Origin: Acidobacteriota bacterium
Lineage (GTDB): Bacteria; Acidobacteriota; Vicinamibacteria; Vicinamibacterales; UBA823
NCBI GenBank assembly: GCA_002730735.1
Contig: PCAU01000008.1
Location: forward strand, 188,275 to 252,274
Direction of reading: 5' to 3'
DNA: 64,000 bases
Shown here: piece by piece, positions 52,939 to 61,611 of the stretch
Position numbering within the stretch: position 1 is the first letter of the stretch
Layout: every line of letters begins with the position of its first letter
Notes under the pieces: generated by a model
What the model was told of the DNA's origin: nothing
What the model saw: only the letters and a program-made list of their open reading frames with translations
Database searches by the model: none
Program-made: the position numbers and the translations under genes

Positions 52939-54864
52939 ATGGCACGCAGCTATACAGCGAAAAACATCACAGTTCTCGAGGGACTTGAACCCGTTCGAAA
53001 GCGACCGGGCATGTACATCGGCGGGGTGGGTTCCCCTGGTCTCCACCATCTCGTCTGGGAAATCGTCGACAACGCAGTCGACGAAGCGATGAATGGTCAC
53101 GCGTCATCGATCGCACTGACTTTACACGCCGACGGCGCCTCCGTGACAGTGAATGACGACGGCCGCGGTATCCCGGTGGACAGACACGCCAAGACGAAGA
53201 AAAGTGCCATGGAGGTCATTTTCACTACCCTGCACGCCGGTGGGAAATTCGAACAGGAAACCTACAAGACAGCAGGTGGCCTGCACGGCGTCGGTGCAAG
53301 CGTTGTGAACGCGTTGTCAAAGGAATTCGTGGCAACGTCCAAGCGCGACGGCCATCAATGGCAGCAGCGCTTCAAACGAGGTAAACCGACAGGACCGGTC
53401 AAGAAAATCGGCACCTCCCGCGGTACGGGTACCACTGTCTTGTTCAGACCCGACCCCACCATTTTCCCTAAGGTCCAGTTCGATCCTGCTCTTCTAGGCG
53501 AGCGTCTGGAAATTATCAGTTACCTCCATCAGGGCCTAAAAATTACTTTCGAGGACGAGACCAATAAGACCAAGGTCGTCCATCAGCACAACGACGGCCT
53601 AGTCGAGTACCTGCGGGGCCTTGTTTCGGAACGGTCGGCCAAAGTGGTCCATGAGGCCCCATTCGCGATGCTCAAGGATGCAAACGGCAGCGGGATCCGT
53701 ATCGGCCTCGTCTTACACTGGACGGAATCAACCGAGGAGAACCTACGGAGCTATGTCAACGGGATCCCAACTGGCTCGGGTGGGACCCACGAGAACGGCT
53801 TCCGTGCGGGACTCGGTAAGGCGGTACGCAACTTCATAGATACCCACCAACTGTCACCTAAGGGAGTCACGATTACTGCGGAAGACTTACGCGAAGGGCT
53901 AATCGGCATCCTCAGCGTATTCATGGGTAACCCGCAGTTCCAAGGCCAAACCAAGGACCGGCTTAACAACCCCGAGCTGACAGCCGTCGTCGACTCGACA
54001 GTACGTCCGGTACTCGAGCACTGGCTGAACCACAACAGTTCCGTCGCTGAGGCAATCGTCGCGCGGGTCATTCTCGCAGCGCGCGCCAGAGAGGCAAGCC
54101 GTGCGGCTCAGGAGCAAGTTTCCCGTAAGAGCGCTACGTCGAATCGATTAAATCTACCCGGGAAACTCAGTGATTGTACTCGGTCAGGCGCGACCGATAG
54201 CGAGCTCTTCATCGTGGAGGGTGACTCAGCAGGGGGATCGGCTAAGCAGGGTCGCGATCGGACCCGTCAGGCCATTTTACCGCTACGCGGTAAGGTCCTG
54301 AATGTCGAGAGTGCCACGATCGCAAAAGTTTTGGAAAACAAGGAGCTCTCTGATTTGGTGACCGCACTCGGCTGTGGCCTTGGAAAAAACTTCGATTTGT
54401 CGCGACTGCGTTACGAACGGCTCATCCTGTTGGCCGACGCTGACTCGGACGGGAATCACATCGCAACGCTACTACTGACATTCATCTACCGTCATCTTCC
54501 GCAGCTCATTTCGAACGGCAAGGTGTTTCTCGCGCAACCACCGCTTTACCGGATCGACATCGGCAAGGAAACTCACTGGGCACTCGACACAGCCCAGCGT
54601 GACGCGGTCATCACCAAACACGGCAAGCCGGGTCCTGGAAAAGCCACGCCGGAAATTACGAGGTTCAAAGGCTTGGGCGAAATGATGCCCAAGGTGCTCT
54701 GGGAAACAACTATGAATCCAAAAACCCGGCGGCTCCTTAAGGTCAACATCACTGACCACATCATCACGGACCGGGTGATCAATAACCTAATGGGTAAAGA
54801 TGCCTCAGCACGTTACCGTTTCATTACGGAGCGCGCCGACGAGGCTGACCACCTTGATATCTGA
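52939..54864 (+). CDS. parE: DNA topoisomerase IV subunit B (gyrase B-type)
   Basis: ATPase subunit of the type II topoisomerase, 641 residues. It has the GHKL ATP-binding motifs (EIVDNAVDEA, DDGRGIPVD, GLHGVGASVVNALS), the transducer domain, and the TOPRIM region with EGDSAGGSAKQGRDR, LRGKVLNVE and DADSDGNHIATL (the usual DxDxDG metal site is present as DADSDG). A GATE-type C-terminus ends in RFITERADEADHLDI. It lies directly after parC, so both subunits are produced together. Assignment to topo IV and not gyrase follows the partner subunit. Confidence 0.92.
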   Translation: MARSYTAKNITVLEGLEPVRKRPGMYIGGVGSPGLHHLVWEIVDNAVDEAMNGHASSIALTLHADGASVTVNDDGRGIPVDRHAKTKKSAMEVIFTTLHAGGKFEQETYKTAGGLHGVGASVVNALSKEFVATSKRDGHQWQQRFKRGKPTGPVKKIGTSRGTGTTVLFRPDPTIFPKVQFDPALLGERLEIISYLHQGLKITFEDETNKTKVVHQHNDGLVEYLRGLVSERSAKVVHEAPFAMLKDANGSGIRIGLVLHWTESTEENLRSYVNGIPTGSGGTHENGFRAGLGKAVRNFIDTHQLSPKGVTITAEDLREGLIGILSVFMGNPQFQGQTKDRLNNPELTAVVDSTVRPVLEHWLNHNSSVAEAIVARVILAARAREASRAAQEQVSRKSATSNRLNLPGKLSDCTRSGATDSELFIVEGDSAGGSAKQGRDRTRQAILPLRGKVLNVESATIAKVLENKELSDLVTALGCGLGKNFDLSRLRYERLILLADADSDGNHIATLLLTFIYRHLPQLISNGKVFLAQPPLYRIDIGKETHWALDTAQRDAVITKHGKPGPGKATPEITRFKGLGEMMPKVLWETTMNPKTRRLLKVNITDHIITDRVINNLMGKDASARYRFITERADEADHLDI

Positions 54865-54953
54865 TCGGCTCGAGACCACTGCCCACATGCAACTAGACGA
54901 GAGTCGGCCTAGTTAGTTCTGGTCAACTGAATCGGGAGTCTCCGCGGCGTGCA

Positions 54954-55979
54954 CTATGGCCGCGCGCGGATTAGCAGCCGACTGAGCATCTGATCATCGT
55001 CCTCGTCGAACACATCACCAAAAACTTCTTCAATGATGTCTTCGAGTGTTACAACACCGAGCGGGGACTCATCATGTTGATACACCATGGCCAAATGGCT
55101 CCGGCGTTCCTGCATCACGCGAAGTACTCTTAGCAAGGGATCATTTCGACGCGCAGAAAGTACCGGACGGACAAGCGAGTGCCACTGATGCTCCCCCGCC
55201 AACCTGAACGCCATAAATTCCTTCGTGTGGAGCAGGCCCCTTACGAGGCCGTCCGCCTCACAGACCGGTAGTCGCGTGTGGCCAGATTTGACAACCACCG
55301 ACATCACCTCATCAGCAGACTGCGACAGAGCCACAGAAGTAACGCTCTCCCACGGAAGTGCAATATCACCGACACTCTTGGTTTCAATATTCACGAGGTT
55401 AAGGATGTAGCGCTCATGTGCATCCGATAACTGTTCTGCGTCTCGTTCAGCGTCAGTCCTAGCTGCATTCCGGGCAACCCCAAACAAGCGCATGACGACC
55501 TTAGTGGACCATTCCAGTGTTGTCACAGCTGGTGATAGAAGGCGGTCGAGAGTCGTCAACCAGAATGCACCGCTCAAGCCAATCCGGTGGGGACTGCGCA
55601 ACGCTAGGGCCTTGGGCGCAATCTCACCCACGACGACCGTCAGATATGTAAGGGGCACCACGACAATCGTGATTGCGATGAAATCTGCCCATGCGTTACT
55701 TAGTCCAAACTCACGCTCAAACACCGGGCTTAGAGTCTCGCTCGCGCCGGCGCCTCCAACAGCACCCGAGATTAGCCCTACCATCGTGATCCCGAGCTGA
55801 ACGACCGAGAGTGTCCGTTCGGGGCGCTCACGAAGCGCCAGGAGACCAGAAGCCCCGGGATACCCAGCGTGCGCCATGGCACGAAGCTCAGGACGACCGA
55901 CCGACACAAACGCAGTCTCTGTCGCAGAAAGCAAGGCATTCAACAGTAAACACAACGTGATAATGGCGATTTCCACCAT
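54954..55979 (-). CDS. CNNM/CBS-domain transporter (HlyC/CorC type)
   Basis: A 341-residue membrane protein of the CNNM/CorC family, linked to Mg or Co transport. The N-terminal CNNM unit has several transmembrane segments (LCLLLNALLSATETAFVS, GITMVGLISGAVGGAG, IAITIVVVPLTYLTVVVGEIAPK). Two CBS repeats follow; the first includes MSVVVKSGHTRLPVCE and the second LAMVYQHDESPLGVVTLEDIIEEVFG. There is no CorC-HlyC C-terminal domain, so it is the short class. It is convergent with parE. Transport direction is not set by sequence. Confidence 0.9.
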   Translation of the reverse strand: MVEIAIITLCLLLNALLSATETAFVSVGRPELRAMAHAGYPGASGLLALRERPERTLSVVQLGITMVGLISGAVGGAGASETLSPVFEREFGLSNAWADFIAITIVVVPLTYLTVVVGEIAPKALALRSPHRIGLSGAFWLTTLDRLLSPAVTTLEWSTKVVMRLFGVARNAARTDAERDAEQLSDAHERYILNLVNIETKSVGDIALPWESVTSVALSQSADEVMSVVVKSGHTRLPVCEADGLVRGLLHTKEFMAFRLAGEHQWHSLVRPVLSARRNDPLLRVLRVMQERRSHLAMVYQHDESPLGVVTLEDIIEEVFGDVFDEDDDQMLSRLLIRARP

Positions 55980-56116
55980 AGCTTCTTTGCCTCACCCGCC
56001 CTGGTTGCGATGCGGGTAGTTAAAGGTATTAAATGCGGTAAGAAGGGTCTTACAACTCCACCATCATAGCGCAGCCCTTGCACTTGAGGGGACACTCTCT
56101 CTGAACGAAAACGACC

Positions 56117-56248
56117 TTAACTGCTACAGAGGTCAAAGGTCTGAGGCTGCACGGTCTCGTTGACCGACGCTTCGTTTGCTAAATGGCTGGCAGTCAACGA
56201 TTGAGCGAGCACGCCGAAGACAACAGCAAATGCGGCAATCCGACTCAT
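56117..56248 (-). CDS. Tiny secreted peptide coupled to D-cysteine desulfhydrase
   Basis: A 43-codon open frame that starts with an ATG overlapping the stop of the D-cysteine desulfhydrase gene by 4 nt (ATGA at 56245-56248), as in translationally coupled operons. The product begins MSRIAAFAVVFGVLAQSLTA, a compact signal peptide with an AxA-like cleavage. The mature peptide is about 20-23 residues with one Cys near the end (FDLCSS). No homologue is recalled. Coding is supported by the coupling and the signal-like start but could be chance. It ends at a TAA at 56117-56119. Confidence 0.5.
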   Translation of the reverse strand: MSRIAAFAVVFGVLAQSLTASHLANEASVNETVQPQTFDLCSS

Positions 56249-57288
56249 GCGTCGATTATTCGCCCACGCTTAATAAGGTGTTGCTTGATCTTGTCGTGGT
56301 ACGCGAAGAGAGCCGGCGTGCCTCCAGAGTGGATGAAGACTAGCCGGGTGCCGGACGGCCAGCGACCAGCGGCGTGGTGGGCGAGCAACCCTGAGAAAAC
56401 CTTAGCTGAGTAGACTGGGTCGAGTAAGATTCCCTCCGTCTCAGCCATTAGCATAAGGCCATCGAGACAACCTTCGGTGGCGTCACCGTACTCCTGCCCA
56501 ATGTAGCCGTCGTGGATTTCGTAGCCCTCACGAGAACGGTCTGGATCGACATCGAGTAGTCGACAGATTCCAGCCCACCATTTCACCAAATTTTCCTCGC
56601 ACTTTTGTTGAGACGCGTTCACGCTGATGCCGATGAGAGGACACTCAACGCCGCACTCACGAAGTGCCAGTAAGGTCGAGGTGAAGATGCCCCCAGTGCC
56701 GAATGGAATGTAAACCGCATCGGGCCTAATGTCCTGTAACTCGAACTGGTCAACCAACTCCAGTCCCGCGCGAACATATCCCAGACAACTCGTCGGCGTC
56801 GTTCCGCTGACCGGGATGTAGTAGGGCCGCTCTCCCTTCAACCGCAACTCTTCGCAAAATGCCAAGGCGTGTGATTCCAAGTCCCAGTGGTCCCTAGTCT
56901 CGACAAATCGAACCTCCGCACCCATTAGGTAAACCGTCAGGAGATTGGACTGAAACGCTTTCAATTCGTCACTACTTAGGACGAGCGCGCTCTTAAGTCC
57001 TAACTTCCTAGCAGCAGCAGTCGTCAGGCGTGCATGATTACTCTGCGCGCTACCGCAGGTAACCAATACGGTTGCACCCTGGGAGTTCGCCTTGGCCGTC
57101 TCGTATTCCAGCTTGCGTGGCTTGTCCCCGCCCAAGGCTAGGTCAGTAAGATCATCTCGCTTAATAAATAGATCAACATCCAAACGCTCACTCAGGTGTT
57201 TCAGATGAACTAAGGGCGTCGGCGTTCTGATTAACTCATTCCGGGGGTATTTGGCCAATACTTGCTGGATGGACTTGGTGACGGTCAT
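56245..57288 (-). CDS. D-cysteine desulfhydrase (PLP-dependent, ACC deaminase-like)
   Basis: A PLP-dependent enzyme of about 347 residues that releases H2S, ammonia and pyruvate from D-cysteine. It belongs to the fold-type II group shared with 1-aminocyclopropane-1-carboxylate deaminase. Seen: FIKRDDLTDLALGGDKPRKLEYE (PLP Lys in GGDKPRK), TCGSAQSNHARLT (substrate carboxylate loop), FGTGGIFTS and a C-terminal IHSGGTPALFAY. The frame can be extended to 57309, but AAGG just before the ATG at 57288 supports the shorter start. The exact distinction from ACC deaminase needs active-site comparison. A tiny coupled peptide gene follows. Confidence 0.86.
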   Translation of the reverse strand: MTVTKSIQQVLAKYPRNELIRTPTPLVHLKHLSERLDVDLFIKRDDLTDLALGGDKPRKLEYETAKANSQGATVLVTCGSAQSNHARLTTAAARKLGLKSALVLSSDELKAFQSNLLTVYLMGAEVRFVETRDHWDLESHALAFCEELRLKGERPYYIPVSGTTPTSCLGYVRAGLELVDQFELQDIRPDAVYIPFGTGGIFTSTLLALRECGVECPLIGISVNASQQKCEENLVKWWAGICRLLDVDPDRSREGYEIHDGYIGQEYGDATEGCLDGLMLMAETEGILLDPVYSAKVFSGLLAHHAAGRWPSGTRLVFIHSGGTPALFAYHDKIKQHLIKRGRIIDA

Positions 57289-57367
57289 GGGCCTTGGAAT
57301 TATAGACACAGAAGGGACTACACTTAGGGTTCGAGGGTAATACTAAGGTTATTAGTGAGGGGGGCTC

Positions 57368-58210
57368 ATGTGTGCACCACATGTCATTGAGACAGTTCGT
57401 CGAACAGTGTCGCGACGGGAACTGCTGGGCACCATTGGGACGGTCACCCTTGGCGCGGCGTGTGGGGGAACCGCTCCAGTTGAAACATCAACCGCGGTAA
57501 GTCCTGAGCCGCAATCGGGGAAATTCGACCAGATCTTCGACCTGACACATGTGCTCACAATGTCGATCCCAGTTTACCCGTCACTTACAAAACCACAGAT
57601 GCGCCAGACTGCGAGTCTTGAGGAAAACGGCGTTTACAACAACGACCTGGTTTTCGGTGAGCACACCGGCACACATATCGATGCTCCTATGCACTTTGCT
57701 GAAGGTGGTTTAACCACGGATCAATTACCAGCCGAGCGCTTCTTCGCACCGCTGGTGGTCCTGTCAATTGCTGCACGGGCCAGCAGTAATCCTGACACGG
57801 TTGTGACTATCGATGACATTCTGTCTTGGGAGCAGGAACACGGCCGCCTGCCCGAAAAAGCGTTTGTAGCGATGCTGTCAGGGTGGGGAGACCGAATCAG
57901 CGACGCCGAAGCGTTCACGAACGCAGACGAAGCAGGAGTAACACACTATCCCGGCTTCAGTGGAGAAACGGCTTCGTTCCTTTGTGAAGAACGGGACATC
58001 GTCGGTGTAGGTGTTGATACATTCAGCCTCGATACCGGTAACGCTGAAGGCTACCCAGCCCACCGAACATTCTTGCCTGCTGGAAAATACGGCGTTGAAC
58101 TAATCGCAAACCTCGACACTGTTCCGGCAGCGGGTGCAACCATTATCGTGGGTGCGCCAAAGCATGAGCGCGGGTCGGGTGGTCCAGCGAGGGTTTTCGC
58201 AGTGAATTAA
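57368..58210 (+). CDS. Cyclase-family (kynurenine formamidase-like) lipoprotein
   Basis: A 280-residue exported hydrolase of the cyclase family. The N-terminus combines an RRELLG Tat-like motif with a lipobox-like GAACGG, so it may be a Tat-exported lipoprotein. The family motif HTGTHIDAPMHF (His, Asp, His metal ligands) follows DLTHVLTMSIPVYP. The C-terminal GVGVDTFSLDTG and FLPAGKYGVELIANL are also typical. Known members include bacterial kynurenine formamidase KynB and other cyclic amide hydrolases, but no kyn genes are nearby. AGGGGGG lies just before the ATG. It precedes the Oar-like receptor gene by 29 nt, possibly the same transcript. Confidence 0.85.
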   Translation: MCAPHVIETVRRTVSRRELLGTIGTVTLGAACGGTAPVETSTAVSPEPQSGKFDQIFDLTHVLTMSIPVYPSLTKPQMRQTASLEENGVYNNDLVFGEHTGTHIDAPMHFAEGGLTTDQLPAERFFAPLVVLSIAARASSNPDTVVTIDDILSWEQEHGRLPEKAFVAMLSGWGDRISDAEAFTNADEAGVTHYPGFSGETASFLCEERDIVGVGVDTFSLDTGNAEGYPAHRTFLPAGKYGVELIANLDTVPAAGATIIVGAPKHERGSGGPARVFAVN

Positions 58211-58239
58211 GCTGGTCGGCGATAGGAGCGGACATTGAA

Positions 58240-60579
58240 ATGCGGACCGTAGCGGTTTTCGCGATAATCGCACTGGCGGTGGTGACCGGCCTGACCCAAA
58301 CCCATCTAGGATCCATCCGTGGCACGGTAACCGACTCGACTGATGCCCGTATTGCTGGGGCCACAGTGGAGGTCGTAAACACCTCGACCAACATACGTCG
58401 TGTCATAACTACCAGTGGCGAGAGTGCCTTCGTTTTTTCGCAGCTGCCGCCCGGCGAATTCAGAATCTCAATCGGACGGGACGGATATAAGACCCACGTT
58501 AGTCGAGTGGTGCTCCAAGTCAGTCAGCGACTTCGTCTAGATGCTCAACTTGAGCTCGGTGTGGTTACAGAGCAGGTGATCGTAACCGCACCCGATACAC
58601 CGATTGAGCTAGATTCCTCTGCATTAACGACGGTTATTGATAACCAGCAGATTGTCCAGTTACCCCTCGACGGACGGAATTTCCTCGAACTCGCGTTGCT
58701 CGCAGCGGGAACCTCGCCGTCTCCACAAGGGTCGGCAGCCTCGGTTCGTGGTGACTTCGCCATGAGCGTCAACGGCGCGCGCGAAAATGCAAATGCGTTC
58801 CTACTCGATGGTGCTTACAACGTCGACCCTAAACTGAACACCCCGGCCGTGCGACCGACAATCGACGCGATCAAGGAATTTCGTATCCTGACCAGCACGT
58901 ACGATGCGTCTTTTGGCCGTCATGCCGGCGCCCAAGTCAACGTGACGACAAAGACTGGTGCCAATCAGTTTAGTGGTACGGCCTACGAGTTCTTCCGCAC
59001 AGAAGCGCTAAATGCTAGGAATGCGTTCGCACCAACCGACGGCCCGGCACCAGACTACCGACGGAATCAGTTCGGCATGTCACTCGGTGGACCATTGATT
59101 GAGAACCGGACATTCTTTTTCACCGATTACGAAGGCCTGCGACTCAAAGAGGGGGTCACCAAGATCGCAAATGTGCCGACGCTCGCCGAGCGGCAAGGTG
59201 ATTTGTCAGCCAGCCTGCTTACACCACCAACCAACCCGTTCACCGGCCAGCGTTTTCCAGGCGACGTCATTCCGGCACCGTTCTTGAATCCAATTGGCAA
59301 AGCAATCGCCAACCTCTACCCGCTCCCGAATCGTAATGTTCCCTTCGAAAACTACATCGCGTCGCCTAACCAGCGTGACCGTAACGATCGCTTTGATGCC
59401 CGAATCGATCACACGCTCGGCCCTGGGTCCGGACTGACAGCGCGCTATAGCTTCGGAGATCGGCGGTTATTTGAACCGTTCTCGGGGACAGGTTTCGCCG
59501 AGGTACCGGGTTTTGGGTCAAACATTGAACGCCGAGCTCAGAATCTCATGGTCAGTCAGACCCAAGTCATCTCGCCGGCCGTTGTGAACGACCTGCGGAT
59601 AGCGTTCAGTCGGGTGTCTACTGGCGTATTTCACCAGAATTTCGGTAACAGCCTTAACAGCACTGTAGGACTGCCAGAAATGTCGACTAATCCTCGGGAT
59701 TTCGGCCTTAGCTTTATTAAAGTCACCGGCTACTCACCCATCGGCGACGAGTTCAATAATCCGCAGCATAGCGAGACCAACCTTTTACAAGTATTGAACT
59801 CGCTTAGCTTCGTTCGTGGACGTCATCTACTGAAAGCCGGTTTTGATGCACACTTCACCCGCCAGAAGGCATTCCGTGATGTCCAGTCGCGAGGTTTTCT
59901 AACATTCACCAGCCAACCGTACTTCACAGGTAACGCGCTCGCCGATCTCCTGCTTGGTCTACCCCTCATGACAGGGGGCGCCACACTTGACAACCGCCAG
60001 CAGCTACGCACTGAGAGCTTTAACGCATTCTTCCAGGACGAGATTAGGCTCAACTCTAGCCTTACGGTGTCCGCCGGTGTTCGGTACGAAGTCACTTCAC
60101 CCCCTGTCGACACCAATGATCGTGCAAACGTTTTTGATCCTGTATCACAGGCGGTCGTCCGAGTGGGCACCAAGGGTATCCCTCGTGGTGGCTATGCAAC
60201 CGACTACAACAACATCGCCCCGCGCTTCGGGCTCGCGTGGACGCCCGGTATGAGCAACAACACTGTGGTTCGCGGTGGATATGGGATTTACCACAATCGA
60301 ACGGCCTTAGCACCTGGCGAGGGGCTGTATTTTAATCCCCCGTTCTTCGATTTCAACTTGTGGTATCCGTTACCGGGGGCTCCGCTGACACTAGCTAACC
60401 CATTTCCGACTCAGTTTCCGATAGCGACGCCTCCGTCAGCGTTAGCATTCGATCGCAACCTAAAGACTCCATGGCTACAGCAGTGGAGCCTTCCAGCACC
60501 AGTTCGGCAATCGACGGTCGGTGGAGGTGAATTACGTCGGCTCAAAGGGGCACAATTTGCTCACCGCGCGAGACATTAA
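58240..60579 (+). CDS. Oar-like TonB-dependent receptor, N-terminal part (frameshifted)
   Basis: The first 779 codons of an outer-membrane TonB-dependent protein of the Oar/CarboxypepD-regulatory type. The signal peptide is followed by an Ig-like regulatory domain (GSIRGTVTDSTDARIAGATVEVVNT), the plug (VVTEQVIVTA, LPLDGRNFLELALL) and the first part of the beta-barrel (FFQDEIRLNSSLTVSAGVRYEV). The frame is right up to about 60490 (TPWLQQWSL), after which the product runs into unrelated residues and stops. The correct continuation, FQHQFGNRR.VEVNYVGSKG, is in a different frame. It probably binds large or oligomeric nutrients. Either a real frameshift or an assembly error. Confidence 0.85.
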   Translation: MRTVAVFAIIALAVVTGLTQTHLGSIRGTVTDSTDARIAGATVEVVNTSTNIRRVITTSGESAFVFSQLPPGEFRISIGRDGYKTHVSRVVLQVSQRLRLDAQLELGVVTEQVIVTAPDTPIELDSSALTTVIDNQQIVQLPLDGRNFLELALLAAGTSPSPQGSAASVRGDFAMSVNGARENANAFLLDGAYNVDPKLNTPAVRPTIDAIKEFRILTSTYDASFGRHAGAQVNVTTKTGANQFSGTAYEFFRTEALNARNAFAPTDGPAPDYRRNQFGMSLGGPLIENRTFFFTDYEGLRLKEGVTKIANVPTLAERQGDLSASLLTPPTNPFTGQRFPGDVIPAPFLNPIGKAIANLYPLPNRNVPFENYIASPNQRDRNDRFDARIDHTLGPGSGLTARYSFGDRRLFEPFSGTGFAEVPGFGSNIERRAQNLMVSQTQVISPAVVNDLRIAFSRVSTGVFHQNFGNSLNSTVGLPEMSTNPRDFGLSFIKVTGYSPIGDEFNNPQHSETNLLQVLNSLSFVRGRHLLKAGFDAHFTRQKAFRDVQSRGFLTFTSQPYFTGNALADLLLGLPLMTGGATLDNRQQLRTESFNAFFQDEIRLNSSLTVSAGVRYEVTSPPVDTNDRANVFDPVSQAVVRVGTKGIPRGGYATDYNNIAPRFGLAWTPGMSNNTVVRGGYGIYHNRTALAPGEGLYFNPPFFDFNLWYPLPGAPLTLANPFPTQFPIATPPSALAFDRNLKTPWLQQWSLPAPVRQSTVGGGELRRLKGAQFAHRARH

Positions 60580-61402
60580 TCAGGCCGCGCCGAGCCCACA
60601 ACCCTACAACCTGCGGCCAAATCCGCAGTTCGGCGACATTGTTACATTAGAGTCAACCGCCACATCGCGTTACAACGCTTTGCAGCTAAAGGCTCAGCAG
60701 CGAATGCTCAACGGTCTTACGATGCATGCCGCCTACACCCTCGGTAAAGGGACCGACGATGCCTCGGATTTATTTACGAGTGCAGGCGACCCCAATTTTC
60801 CACAGGACAGTAATAATCCGAAAGTCGAGAGTGGGCGCTCGAGTTTCGACATCAGACATCGTTTCTCGATGAGTTTCTCCTACGCCCTGCCGTTCGGCCT
60901 AGACCAGCGGTTCGTTATCGATGGCCTGGCCTCTCATATCTTCGGAAACTGGACGGTCGCCGGTATCTTCACGGCACAAAGCGGCTCACCATTCACCGTG
61001 GCGCTCCTTCCCGAAGTTGACAACAGCAACACAGGCCGCGCCGCACTCGGGTTCGGGATGAACGACCGACCGAATCTTGCCGGAGACCCAGTCCGTCCGA
61101 ACCCATCGGCCACTGCTTGGTTTAACACCACATCATTTAGTCTCCCTCCGTACGGCAGCTTTGGGAATGCAGGTCGTAATATCCTCGATGGACCGGGATT
61201 CCAAAATCTCAACTTAGCACTGCTCAAGCAGGCGTCTCTCAACAAAGACCTAGATGTACAGATTCGGCTCGAGGCGTTCAACGTCCTAAACCGAGTAACC
61301 CTTGGACTGCCCGATGCATTTCTTGGTTCACCAACTTTTGGACGTATCCTTTCAGCCGGTTCTGCCAGGCGTTTACAACTCGGACTGAAATTGATCTATT
61401 AA
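60521..61402 (+). CDS. Oar-like TonB-dependent receptor, C-terminal part (frameshifted)
   Basis: The rest of the Oar-like protein, 293 codons from a GTG at 60521; the same frame can be followed back to about 60491. It covers the last third of the barrel: VEVNYVGSKGHNLL, YNALQLKAQQRMLNGL, FDIRHRFSMSFSYALPFG, the strands before NLALLKQASLNKD, and ends in the aromatic LQLGLKLIY typical of outer-membrane proteins. Together with the first part it would be about 1053 residues, the normal length. No ribosome site favours 60521, so it is unlikely to be translated on its own. Confidence 0.8.
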   Translation: MEVNYVGSKGHNLLTARDINQAAPSPQPYNLRPNPQFGDIVTLESTATSRYNALQLKAQQRMLNGLTMHAAYTLGKGTDDASDLFTSAGDPNFPQDSNNPKVESGRSSFDIRHRFSMSFSYALPFGLDQRFVIDGLASHIFGNWTVAGIFTAQSGSPFTVALLPEVDNSNTGRAALGFGMNDRPNLAGDPVRPNPSATAWFNTTSFSLPPYGSFGNAGRNILDGPGFQNLNLALLKQASLNKDLDVQIRLEAFNVLNRVTLGLPDAFLGSPTFGRILSAGSARRLQLGLKLIY

Positions 61403-61439
61403 GCACAAGAAACAACAGAGGTGGAGTTCTCCCGCCAAA

Positions 61440-61482
61440 CGTTGGGTAAGGCGCGGTCACCACTCGCAGTCATTGCCCAACG
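61440..61482 (+). terminator. Inverted repeat after the Oar-like gene
   Basis: CGTTGGG (61440-61446) and CCCAACG (61476-61482) form a 7-bp stem with a 29-nt loop, about 40 nt after the receptor stop. No T-run follows; it is a weak terminator candidate. A TTGACG at 61549-61554 may be the -35 of the next gene. Confidence 0.3.
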
Positions 61483-61611
61483 ATTCCTAAGAGGACAGCG
61501 AATCAGAATCGTCAGTCTGCCGACTCAAATGGTCAAGCATTCTTCACCTTGACGGACAAAACATGTGCATACTAAGGTCAGGTTGGCTGTCATTCGGACT
61601 CCTTGAACGAA

